Origin: Terebella lapidaria
Taxonomy: Eukaryota; Annelida; Polychaeta; Terebellida; Terebellidae
Length of the DNA: 64,000 nucleotides
NCBI GenBank assembly: GCA_949152475.1
Contig: OX424564.1
Location: forward strand, 39,740,165 to 39,804,164
Direction of reading: 5' to 3'
Both the position numbers and the translations under genes were made by a program. Shown piece after piece: positions 40,847 through 52,363 of this stretch. The first letter of the stretch is position 1, and each line of letters begins with the position of its first letter. A model generated the notes under the pieces. It was not told the DNA's origin. It did not search any database and worked only from the letters and a program-made list of their open reading frames with translations.

Positions 40847-41534
40847 GTACGTATGCCTCTGACATGGCGACTGTTACTTGGATTTACTGCGTGGAAATAA
40901 GCAACTTAAAGTAGTATTCTCACGCGGTACTGAGGTGGATGTGATTTAACACGTCGCTTTGTATTTAATTTTTTTTTCCCTCTTGAAATTGAGTGTTTAC
41001 AATAATACACATTACCTTCGGATCCAGTCTTCGAACTTGTGGAATAGTTTGTGTTAGAATTGATGCACCTTGTATGATTCGAAAACATTTTAAAATGTTA
41101 AGCTGGAAATAAGGAATAAGCTGGACGACAGCAATCTAAATCCACTGACAACTTTCGCACAACAGTCCAGCAGTACTGCTAAGCCAGAATTGGCTTCTGC
41201 ACTATACATTTTCAGACTCAAATTTTTCATTCACGAACCAGCGACATTGCACAGAAGTCAATAATAAGCTCGCTGGCACGTTTGTTGATGTAGACTCACA
41301 CGTATTCCAACCAAGTTATTCGGCAGGATCCTTTCTAAAGCATTCTGAGACATGACCGTCGCAATTGACACGAAAACATCTACCCATGTGTCTGCGACTG
41401 TTCATTAGCGTTCAAATTGTATCGATTGAAACTTGGACACGTATTTGTGATTCCGTCACTCACTGGATGTCAATCAGTGGAGGTGCTGATATTGACAACA
41501 GTAAATATGATAAAGACTGTACGTTTTCTGACAG

Positions 41535-41630
41535 GGCAAGGCGACAGAACACTACTTTATCCGGGCGGGCTCCTATCTCGGCTGTTTGGGCGCCATGTTC
41601 TCAACCATGAAGCGAGGCGCGGAGAAGTGA
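41535..41630 (+). CDS. Pantothenate-kinase-like, last coding exon
   Basis: The acceptor is TTTTCTGACAG. It encodes residues 459-489, starting GKATEHYFIRAGSYLGCLGAMF and ending at TGA 41628-41630. The motif matches the family C-terminus (EHEGYFGAVGALL). There is no trace of a C-terminal DUF89 phosphatase domain as in PANK4. Confidence 0.85.
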   Translation, partial: GKATEHYFIRAGSYLGCLGAMFSTMKRGAEK

Positions 41631-42179
41631 GCGAGCGAGGGAGGAGGGACTCAGTCAGCATGAGGTCTCAGGGCCTACCCCACACCACTTGATGTTTACA
41701 TGCTTAATTAATGTTAATGTATATACTCAAGACGCCCCAGACTAGCTGTACTAGGGAGCAGCCCACGACCTCGGCAATATGATCGAATGTATTTTTTGTA
41801 TGTACTCAAATATATTCCAGTTAGCTAGTTGTGATGTCACATTCAAGTCGAAAAAGAACAATCGGCAGCAATATCATGAACTCGTGCTGTATTTTGTACC
41901 CATTTGCGTACCTACGTCTGTATTATTCATTATACTCAAGAACTCACTGATATACTATCACGTATACATGTTATAGATTATGCTGTTCATGTGTCCGGAA
42001 AGCACATACAAATATCTACTGATGTTATTTTGAATGTACCCAATATTGTTCCATTTTTATTTATTTGGATGTGTAACTTAAATATTTCAATAAGTGCCTT
42101 TGTCGGAATGTATTATTAACCTTCCAATAGCATTCATCATCTGTTAGCGGAATTTATACCGCATTTTCGTGCCTTCTCC

Positions 42180-42185
42180 AATAAA
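42180..42185 (+). terminator. Candidate polyadenylation signal AATAAA
   Basis: The first canonical AATAAA that I noticed after the stop codon at 41630. It would give a 3' UTR of about 570 nt. Confidence 0.45.
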
Positions 42186-42426
42186 CTGGTCCAGAGTGGC
42201 GTTATATTATCACAGCCATGAAATATCTTACCTATATTTTATTAAGTTGATGGCCGACAGTCACATGTCGGACATGGAGACGGCAGGATTGTCGTCTCCG
42301 TATCAGCGCCTGGATGTCCAAACGACCGGAACCAGGGACGGATCCATGCTTCTTGTGTGGAATGAGCGCCAAAATGGGAAGACCCACTCAAAGGCCCCAG
42401 AACCAGAGTTATTCACAGGATCATAG

Positions 42427-42834
42427 TGAATAGAGGGAGGGATACAACTCGGTTTAAATCCGCCTGTGGGAACACAATGCCACAAGATGTGTGGGACATA
42501 GAGGGAGGGATACAACTTGGTGTAAATCCGGCTGTGGGAACACAATGCCACAAGATGTGTGGGACATAGAGGGAGGGATACAACTTGGTCTAAATCCGCC
42601 TGTGGGAACACAATGCCACAAGATGTGTGGGACATAGAGGGAGGGATACAACTTGGTCTAAATCCGCCTGTGGGAACACAATGCCACAAGATGTGTGGGA
42701 CATAGAGGGAGGGATACAACTTGGTCTAAATCCGCCTGTGGGAACACAATGCCACAAGATGTGTGGGACATAGAGGGAGGGATACAACTTGGTCTAAATC
42801 CGGCTGTGGGAACACAGTGCCACAAGATGTGTGG
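42427..42834 (+). repeat. 68-bp minisatellite, 6 copies
   Basis: Near-identical 68-bp units carry 'gagggagggatacaacttgg' and 'aacacaatgccacaagatgt'. The minus strand is open in several frames across it only because of the repeat. It lies about 240 bp after the putative poly(A) site of the kinase-like gene. Confidence 0.92.
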
Positions 42835-42899
42835 GATACTTTGTTTCCATCTCAGAGTTTTCTCATTTTCGATTCTCCACTCTTCAAAATAATTCGGAA

Positions 42900-45720
42900 A
42901 AGTTGCAATGAATAAATGGATTTGTGCACGTTAAGCGCACATACCTATGGTTAGATGTGTATATTCAATTTGAAATATGTAGTCATTCTCCAACAAAATT
43001 GATAGAAAGCGTTTTTTCCCTATTGCTTTTCAAGCTACTCGGGAGGGGGGAGGGTGCAGTCTCGTTGTTTCTGATACTCGCTGTGAAATTAGGACACCTA
43101 CATACATATTTATATATATATATCTATGTCTACTCATAAACTACCCATGACTGCTCCACAACGTGACACCATTATGACATGTTTGAAATGCTGTAAAGTA
43201 TGATGATCGCGATAGTCTGTTCACCTGCCTGTAACAGGTATTTCCACAGAACAGTTTCACGGCGTACTCATAGACTCGACACTTTCTCCCTAATTGCATA
43301 TCAAAAGCAAACAGTAAGGACCAAGTATCAAATGAATTAGGTTCATATCAGTTCGAGCTATGATTATCAACATTGACGTGAATACAAAAACATATCATGT
43401 TTAACCAGCAACGACAATGCTGCTGCCAGTCAACAATAACACATCTGAAGATTATTGGCTAAATTCTGATTTCCTGGGGCAAGGAAATGCCAAGAACACT
43501 TAACGGCGGCGGCTTGTATCGAGAAGGGTTGGATACCACACGGTGTAATGACCTCGTTATCGTCAGGGACTGGGAGTGGTTGAGATAGTCACAGCCTGGG
43601 TGTACCACTCTGGAATCTCAAGAACTCTTATTCTCTTAATCTCAGAGACAAATGTCCTTTAGATCACTGCCCACATCAAGGAATCGGTACCGCTTAAACA
43701 CGATCGCCACCTTTGAGTCAATATTGCACAATGTGACATTCAAATAGACCAGTCACCATCTTTATCTGGTAAATATACTCAGCTTATGTTACTGCCGTTT
43801 GAGCTAAACTGGCGAGTTCATTATTCTGCAAACTTACTCAGTGGCTTACAATGAACAGGCTTATGTGATAATGCAGAGACCCATAAGGATATAACGACCA
43901 TTTTCTCTCTGACCCTGTTCCAAGTTTTACATTAGTGAGGAAAATATGGGATATTTGACAACACGAGGCATGATTCCAATCCACATCTTGGCTTCTAGAG
44001 TCCGTTCTCTCAAGTAGAAGGGAAATATATCATCGTACATAATGATCAGATCTACTATCAAACTGCCCTCTAACTTCTTCTTATGCTGCCATCCACGAAC
44101 ACCCTGGAACATAACGAACATCCAACCATTTAGATGTGTGCTTCATTAACCAAAACTTACTGAAGAAAGTCCTGGTGAAACCAAACGCATCATGATCTGT
44201 TTCAGTCAACATGTAGCCACATTTTCAGACAATCATCTGGTAATTTACACCAACTGTGTTGGATAAAATCTGTTGTACATTCAAGCTGGCCTCTAGAGTA
44301 AATTAGGTGATTACTGCACCATTCAGTCTCTGTCATGCTGCAGGTTACATAACAACTTGAGTAGTCCAACAAAGGTCGGTTTCTATGACATAAAACACCC
44401 CATGGCATAAATCTTCCACATGAGCCTGGATTTACCCAAATAATTTGCGGGTATCTTCTGGCATATTCTTTTTGTGTATAATTTGTCTACTAAGTGAATT
44501 TTTTTTAACTACTCACGGTTATTTCATTCTCATGTAAAGATTTCCTAGCCCATTTGTTTTCAATTTTTCATAACTGTTCTCGTACCCAGTTCCCAGAATG
44601 CTTTCTGATTAGTTTATTTATATGTTTCAAATAAGTACCGTCATCATATATACAGTGTGGTAACCTGAAAGCAGCAATTGCTTATTGCTATTTATGAGCA
44701 GAAGAAAACTGAATGGCAATGGCGGGAATTATGATTTTTTAGCTATATCATCTATCATTTTATATTATTGAATTTTTATCCTGTAATTCGGAGGCTTGTT
44801 ACACGTGTGGTGTCATGGTAATATTATAGATAATTAATCTACACACATGATTCCCGTTGCTAGCTACAAAGTACGCTCTCGATAAAAGATGTAGACAGTT
44901 CAATATGTGCATATCAGTTCGCCTTGTTGTTATAAACACTGACAACTTTATTAGTTAGCAAATTCACCAACGCCCACAAACTCGGCGCCAGTTGAAAATA
45001 TCCGGATTTGCTGCACGGATTTGTTGTTTGGTTTCTCGAGTCGAAGGAACAACCTAGAAAGCTTGAAGGCAGTTGTCGGGGGAAATATTTAAAAATGTTC
45101 AATATATTTTCAATATCTCAGGAAATACACATTAAACAATATAAAGTACTTAATTAAACAAGGAAACATTATAAAATCCATATCACCTCAATATTTCAAC
45201 TGTTTTGTCATTTTTCATCATTTTGCACTTTGTTTGGGTTCAGGTTACTACAGATCAGTCTGGTGGCCAGTTATCTATCCCCTGCACAGTTTAACATCAA
45301 CACCAGGGGTAAGCAGGTTATTGTGGGTTTCCATTCATTTCATCCGATTATCACATTCATTTCATATCGTAACGATTTTAGGCCGAAAATTGTGTTCGGC
45401 TAAGTTTTAATAGTTGTTTGTTAATGATATATGTGGTTACATGATGTTTTATGGTCGCTAAACGCATTTTGAATTGGTTTTAAGTGTGTATATATGATTA
45501 TTAAAGTTCGGGTATTTTTCGAATGCTTCGGTTACTCTTCGGCTGACATCAGACCTTGATCGTCAAAATACGCGATTACGTAAAAGTGCTTGGAAACGGA
45601 TTTACAACAATTTTTTTCTTAACACACATAATATAAGTAAATCTGAATATGCTGGTTTCTTTCAATATAAGGGGGATTCTTTCAAAAGAGGGAAGTGTGT
45701 TGTAGATTTGGGTCGTGACA
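42900..45720. other. Intergenic, no gene recognised
   Basis: AT-rich, with short open frames only and a (TA)n patch near 43113. Confidence 0.45.
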
Positions 45721-45734
45721 TAAATACAATTATG

Positions 45735-46200
45735 CTTTTTTTTTTTTTTTTTTTTGATTTGATTTGATTTAGTATAACGTCGACTCGGAAAGGATCAATA
45801 AGTCAGCACGGAAACACCCGACGATCTACGAACATCATTCGGGCGGACTCGTAAGAACTCGGCTGACACGGACTTTCCCGAGGGTAGATCGATAAGAGGA
45901 GTGGTCAGCTTGTCTCCACCTGGGTGAGCACGCGCGTCCAACCCAGGAGTGCTGCTGGTCAATAAAAGCAGCCGGCTAGCTGTCTACTGCGGGCAGTATA
46001 CGGAACGATACGGAACAACGAACAACAAACGAAGTCTTCACTTGTCTACTGACGGACTGCCGCGAATCGTCTCGCCGAGTGACGGAACTCTGCGACAAGT
46101 CACAAGCCGCAGGCGGGACAAACACCGAACGTGAGTGTTCATTCATGTATCTACCTTGATGTAATTTAGCGGCAACGGCCGGCCATCCAAGAGCCGCTCA
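45735..46200 (+). other. GC-richer island with TATA-like box and possible splice donor
   Basis: A run of T then 'ttgatttgatttgattt' (45738-45770) precedes about 400 bp of clearly higher GC. It contains AATAAAAGCAGCC (about 45961) and, at 46131, GTGAGTGTT like a splice donor. It could be a solo LTR or SINE-type insertion, or the first exon of an unrecognised gene. No homology was recognised. Confidence 0.3.
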
Positions 46201-47580
46201 AATATACATCAAAAAAAGTTAAGGGAATAAACCAAATTTGTGTGGTATTTTACTCATTCGAAAGAAATGTAAACGAACACATCGTAGCAATCAATCATTT
46301 TTTCCACTCGTGATTTTCTTCAAATGAGTATATACTGAAGTGGATAAATACATTTAACATGGGGTTCCCAGACTTGCCAACAGGAAAATAAAAAAATAAC
46401 TGTTAATTGTTTACTTTAACATTCATTCAACACTGAGGTAGTCATGTTTATTCAGAGTTGTGTGGGTGCATTGGATGGATACTACAAATACGATTACATG
46501 CGTTTTGTGGTCTGCTCATGACAGTAAGAGTGAAGTGTGACTTGCGTCATTGATACTGTCTTGGGGGCTTTTTTTCTATATACATGTATGTCGAGAGAAC
46601 GCCCACATATACGACTCCTAAATTGTGTTTACTAGCGTTGGGGTTATTGTAATTGATGGCTTAATGTTGTTTCATCTCAGAGGATAACAATTTGATAACC
46701 ATCTAATACCAAGTTCAAAACACACTATTTAATTAATAAACGAATATAATGATAATAGATTGATACTTACATAGACATTGCAAAGAACAGTGCATGATAC
46801 ATACCTCTGTGGAAACTTCTAAAAAATACCCCTCACAAAGACCTGACAAATGTAAATTGGCTGATTACTGCAACTCATTCTCTCGGTATACTGATTGAGA
46901 GTGCGTGATGTATTAGTGAGCCCTTAACGAACTACTGTGCAGAATAAAACTTTTACACACATCACAGAGAACGTGTTTCGATACGTGGAGAGTAACTAAT
47001 TGAAGCGAAAAAACCATCACATCTTTGTGAGACTGAACTCTCTCTGACATGGCCTCAGCTGGACGACATGTTCACTCGCCAGTGGTCACCAGCCATTGGT
47101 TGGGCGCCAGGTGACTGAACTTCTCACTCGTGGATGTTCAAGGTGATATTTCAATTCCGAACAAAATGGACTCCGTTGTCGAATTCCAGTGTCTTTTGTG
47201 ACAAAATCCAGGAAATTTATTGAAACTTCATAAGGACGTAAAAAATCGTTCTGCAACTACTAAGATTCTTTTTTTCCCTTCTTCCGCCGTTTTGGTTTCC
47301 AGACGATAACTTTATATTGCCTTAATGGATTCTTGCCAAACTTTCACAACTAGTCAGAAATGATATGTGCAAGAACCCTTTTCTTTTTTATTCGGCTCCG
47401 AGGTCCGTGAGGATGAAATCAATGCTGATTTTGATATTTGGTTTCTGGACGATAACTCAAAACATATTCGGGCAATAGTTGCAGAACTCTGCATGGAGGT
47501 TCATATACCACCAGGGGAGAACCCTATTGATTCTGGGATCGATCCGTCAAACGACTTTTGACCAAGAGGTCGAAATATTT
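46201..47580. other. Intergenic, no gene recognised
   Basis: AT-rich sequence without a convincing frame or repeat. Confidence 0.4.
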
Positions 47581-47589
47581 TTTTGCTGA

Positions 47590-47890
47590 TTCATCCTTGA
47601 GGCTTCCGGCATATCTCGGAAACGGTAAGTCGTAGAGCGAAACGGACGTTATTTTCGGACTCGTTGTCCTAGACATAGGTGGCTAAGGGGTATGATGGAT
47701 GAACTTTGACCTTGTCCCGAGTCGGCATTCTTCGTTTCCCGCGATATCTCGGAAACGGTACTTCTTGGAACGAAATGGACGTTATTTTCGGACTCGTGCC
47801 GCTAGACAAACACGTCTTAAGGCAAACATGCCTAAGTCAACATGTTTCATTCTCGTCGATATCTTGGAAACAGTGTGTCGTAGAGCCCAT
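47590..47890. repeat. ATATCTCGGAAACGG-type dispersed repeat
   Basis: Three successive modules of 'atatctcggaaacggta' with 'gaacgaaatggacgttattt' type sequence. They are related to 6370-6490 and 8320-8550. Confidence 0.65.
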
Positions 47891-47994
47891 GGTAACCATG
47901 TTATGAATATTATAAATTAGTCTTAACACCGAAATGCCTCCAAGGCATCTCTAGGCCTTGAAAGTAGTATACTACCCACCTTTTATTGTTTTTC

Positions 47995-48345
47995 TTAGAA
48001 ACGGGTCAGCATGTATGAGGTCCACTTTTTGTCCTCGTTCCTAGAAAAGGGTCACCATATATGAGGTCCACTTTTTGTCCTCGTTCCTAGAACAGGGTCA
48101 CCAAGTATGAGGTCCACTTTTTGTCCTCGTTCCCAGAACAGAGTCACCATGTATGAGGTCCACTTTTTGTCCTCGTTCCTAGAAAAGGGTCACCATATAT
48201 GAGATCCATTTTTTGTCCTCGTTCCTAAAACAGGGTCACCATGTATGAGGTCCACTTTTTGTCCTCGTTCCTAGAACAGGGTCACCATGCATGATGTCCA
48301 CTATTGTCCTCGTTCCTAGAACCGGGTCACCATGTATGAGGTACA
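47995..48345 (+). repeat. 46-bp minisatellite, about 7-8 copies
   Basis: Units contain 'gggtcaccatgtatgaggtc' and 'cactttttgtcctcgttcct'. They vary at a few positions (acaggg/aaaggg, gtat/atat). Confidence 0.9.
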
Positions 48346-49249
48346 TGCATGACTGATGCCATCAACAGATGTTTGTAAGCAACCAATTTGTAAACAATGC
48401 TTTATGAGTAAACAATAGAATGTGCGTTGATCCTTATTTGTAGATAGAGGAACATATATATACAAAGATTGTAACCATATATGGTATAACCCATTTGCAC
48501 AATGGTGGATGAAACATTGGTAACAGTCACAGCCCCAGCCACAAGCTGTTCCATAACGAAATGGAACTATATGGTGTGGTTTTCATATGCTTGACCATCA
48601 GAGCAATACAGTGCGTCTCCATTCACCACAGATTCTTGTTTTAGTATCATCAGAAGACTCACTGATCATCACGGTCCAGTCAACGTCATATGGTCTGATA
48701 TTGGACCAATCTGGTCAGAGCTGAACGAGACGTCAGAGAAGAACTATTCTCAAATTCATGAAGCATTGTTACAGATGGGGATTGATTGACATTTCAATTC
48801 ACCCACCAGGTCATACCTTGGGACACGGGAACCCATGATTCGTTCAATGCGGAAAGTGATGTATGCCTTGCTGCGGAAACAAACGATCCAGTTGGAAGAT
48901 AAATACTGTACAGGCACATTGTTTTGTGAAGGCAAAGCGATCCCGAATGCTCGCCCAAACACAAAGATAGGGTCTGACGCTGATAACTTGCGCTGACACC
49001 CAATCACTTACTGAGGACAGGATCCGGAGTTACAGTTTAAACGTATTTATTTGAATTGGATTACCCAATAACATAGCTAATCGAATGGCTCTCCACGAAC
49101 GTATATACAAGAACAATAATGAACATCAAAAGTGGCAAACAAGGAAAAACATTTTTTTGCGAAAATAAATTAACCATAACCTCGCATAATTACTGGAATG
49201 AACATATAATACAACCGTTTGAAAAAAAGGGTCGTCTAGTTTGATTATA

Positions 49250-49810
49250 TATACACATATTCAAATGTGAATGTCAATTCATGTAAATACATCACATAAC
49301 ACCTGTCTGAGGGTCTAACTGGAAACCACACACATAATGGTAGGTTGTACTGTGCTAACTTACAAGTTTAAATTTGATATGTTCATATTTTCAAATAAGG
49401 ATGAAAATCCAAATAAAAACATCACATGACACCTGTCTGACAGTCTAGCTGAAAACCACACAGATAATGGTAGGTTGTACTGTGCTAACTTACAATTTGA
49501 TATGTACATATTTTAAAATGAGAATGAAAATTCATGTGAAAACATCACATGACACCTGTCTGACAGTCTAGCTGAAAACCACACAGCTAATGGTAGGTTG
49601 TACTGTGCTAACTTACAATTTTCAATTTATTCATGTGAAAACATCACATGACACTTGTCAGACAGTCCATCTGGAAACCACACAGATAGTAGCAGGTTGT
49701 AATGTAACAACCTACAGTTTTCAATTTCATGTGTACATGTTTTGAATGAGGATGTAAATTCATGTAGATACCTCACATGGCACCTGTCAGACAGTCTAGC
49801 TGTTGACCCA
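49250..49810. repeat. Degenerate tandem repeat of about 120 bp, 4-5 units
   Basis: Units share 'acatcacatgacacctgtct', 'gacagtctagctgaaaacca' and 'ggtaggttgtactgtgctaa'. Short minus frames here are not genes. Confidence 0.8.
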
Positions 49811-50142
49811 CCTGGCGGAGAATTCAACAAGAACGACAAATATGTGAAGAGACGAAGGGGTCAGGTTCAGCTCTCGGTCGCGATGGAGTAAGGTGTATCT
49901 GGCTGCATTGCAGGAGACAGAAATGGACCATGACAAAACAAAACTCCAAGTGCGAGATAAATAAACGATGTATGTAATTCGAGATCTTCAGCCTGGAAGT
50001 TCGAGGTCAGAGGTTTCACCGGAGTGAACACGAATAATACATGTGAAAAGCAAACCAAAATCACCTGCACTTTGTCACATCTTGGAATTTGGATGTACAT
50101 GAGAAAATTTCAATGCTACTATACTCAAGTTCAACACAAAAC

Positions 50143-50651
50143 CTCGTATGATTTTTGGCGATAACTTCGTTTGGAACGGTAGGATCAGTTTGAAATTTTA
50201 TATCTTTCCATTTGGCACAAAACCAAATTTTTTATCGACTTCTATCTTGAAAACTGAAAAGGTTGGCAATCTACCCCAATGTTAAATGTTGGACACAATC
50301 GGACCACAGCGATTCAAGCAAATTTGGGGGTTTCGTTATCTTTATTCCGCTAAGAAGTGTAATATGAGGAAAGTTTTTGAGTTAGAATAATCATACAGGT
50401 GTATTCTAATAAAATATCTTTCTTACAATGTACTGTGCAATGTAAACATCGAACAACATGCCAAATATATGTTCAGACTCGCAAATTTCAAGTTTGATGT
50501 GAAATTTAACACTGGAGTATATTCCCAACTTTTTTCAATTTTCAAGATAGATGTCTGAAATCTATATACGGTTTTATACCAAATGGAAACGAGCAAAATT
50601 TCAAGTTGATCCGACCATCCTAAACGAAGTTATGGCAAAAACTCATATGAG
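50143..50651. mobile_element. Foldback/MITE element with ~128-bp inverted arms
   Basis: The left arm 50143-50270 and right arm 50524-50651 are inverted and imperfectly paired. Shared words are CTC(G/A)TATGA, ATAACTTCGTTT, TTTCCATTTGG and ATCTTGAAAA. The spacer is about 250 bp. There is no coding capacity and I could not define a target duplication. Confidence 0.7.
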
Positions 50652-51559
50652 TTTTTTTTTTAATTTGTCTTTAATATGAATGAATTGAAATATATCAATT
50701 GATCACAAAAGCATGCTGTCACATTATGTGACCAAGAAAGTTTTTTTATCCGATGACACATGTACTGAGATATTGATTTTGTCTTGTAATTTCAAAGTTC
50801 ATGGATCGTTATTCAAAACCATTTGCTCATATTTTTAGAATGTATTGATTACGAATGTATCAAATGTTTTGAAATATTTGTTACATCGATTTTCCAGCGA
50901 AGTCGATCATTCTCGAAAAGACTGCCTATGGTAAAAGTACAGCAAGTTGACCAGCATATATTCATGCATGAATGCGTGTGCACATACATGTCTGCACGTA
51001 CATACATAAAAAAAAGTGACAATAGCATGACGTCACACTATGTACAGTCAGAGAATTCATATCTTGAAGGTGGAGAAAGCCCTGAACGCGCAATTCAAGT
51101 ATACTTCATTCTTGTTTGTTGTCGAACTCAAATGAGTAGCAACACAGAGTTGTCGAACTCAAATGATTAGCAACATTAGAGTTTCGACGCCTTCGAAAAC
51201 TGAGCGGTATTACACTATCCAAGTTGTGATCTACTTTTCTTTCTATGATCCAATGCAGAAATGAACCATCTTACACGATATGCAATCTGCTGTTGTCGAT
51301 TTTGTCCTAGGAACTTGAATAGTATCAATTTTATGAGATGGAGTTACTGAAATGTGACCTGTATTTAAAGTTATTAGTTTGTAATTGGCTACTGAACGTC
51401 CTTGTACCAACTCATCTCCACCATTGTATGAAACAAAATAGTTGGTCTGTTTTAATCACCAATTGATAAAGCAATTCTAGTTGAATAACAAACCTGTAAT
51501 AACCTTTGCAACTTGGAGTGATGGACGATAAAATGTTATTTGAAATTTAACGCGGTCGC

Positions 51560-52363
51560 CCTTTGGAAGATTAAATTAAAAGGCAAATGGAAATTGCCCT
51601 GAACGAGACACTCGTCCTCAAGACACCGCCAGTAAACGCTTCAAACGTGAACCTAACACATATAGCTGGATGGACAGCTCCCCCTCACCTTGTCCCACTA
51701 ATCCTATCCTCAGCTTCACCCCGCCCGACGTCCTCTGTGTGCGGCGCCGTGGCCTGTATCGCATCCCCTTCCCACAGGGCAGATCACGACTCCCCACCAC
51801 GCCGGCATTATAGGGAGGGCTCCGAGGCGGCGGCGCTAGTCTGAGCCTCGCCTGAGTGTTCCTTCATTGGACAAATGGATTCCTTGCTCATCTACAGGCA
51901 CTTGGAGTTATGTCATCTTGACTCGTGGTCATTTCCGTGTGATTCGTGCTGTGTCGTGACATTTTCAAGTAAGCTTGCAAGGAATGTAATTCAATCACCA
52001 AAGAATACGTCAAATAGCTTTATTTCTCTTTCTCCGTTTTGTACATATAACTCAATTCAATTTGATAACCGGTTCACGCTCATCATTCCTTATTCCATTG
52101 CGAGAATAAGTTAACGATTCATATTCAGACTGGATGCTCCAATATCAAGCGTGCTCTGTTAACATTGAATGAGAGTGTACAACTAGAATATCAAATTTCA
52201 TGGCTTTATTATTGTCAGAGGAAATGAAAAAACGAGAAGAGCAGGTTTACATGTATAAATTATAATTGTACTGTTTTTCCCAGGTCGGGCGTTTACGAAG
52301 AGATGATAACAATATAGAGATACCAGGGCACCCAGACCAGGCGGTATCCGATTTGCTGGCAAC
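51560..52363 (+). other. Region upstream of the GPCR gene
   Basis: A GC-richer patch at 51590-51860 has an 85-codon frame (51587-51844) without recognisable features. It could be a 5' UTR exon or promoter of the GPCR. The rest is AT-rich. Confidence 0.3.

Larger units (their letters stand above)
9681..41630 (+). other. Gene span: divergent pantothenate-kinase-family protein, 7 coding exons, 489 aa
   Basis: Exons are 9681-9771, 10118-10328, 14735-15356, 15681-15773, 38813-38972, 40650-40846 and 41535-41630. Together they give 1470 nt, exactly 490 codons including the stop. Family landmarks appear in order: DFGGSVIKI (N-terminal nucleotide-binding motif), TCGIGCHQYEDDI (family TGGGAYKFE region), NLSEFQCF, LMCGSGGGPMLV, LLTGAKNFKELIALAEKGD, REDLAAAVLATV, VYFCGSF and YLGCLGAMF. 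Canonical members phosphorylate pantothenate, the first step of CoA synthesis. Here the glutamate of NLSEF (about residue 107) aligns with the catalytic Glu of PANK1-3. The Arg and the GTSLGGGT loop after the NxGSG motif are replaced by VLDINTICGRFF, so activity is doubtful. Residues about 175-229 are an acidic Ser tract followed by an Arg-rich helix not seen in the family. It could be a pseudokinase, as PANK4 is. Confidence 0.85.

Noticed and set aside
42303..42787. Repetitive minus-strand frames reading YPSLYVPHILWHCVPT
   Set aside because: They are translations of the 68-bp minisatellite, present in several frames, without start context or homology.
51587..51844. 85-codon frame before the GPCR
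   Set aside because: No recognisable domain, GC-driven composition; kept only as a possible UTR or promoter region.
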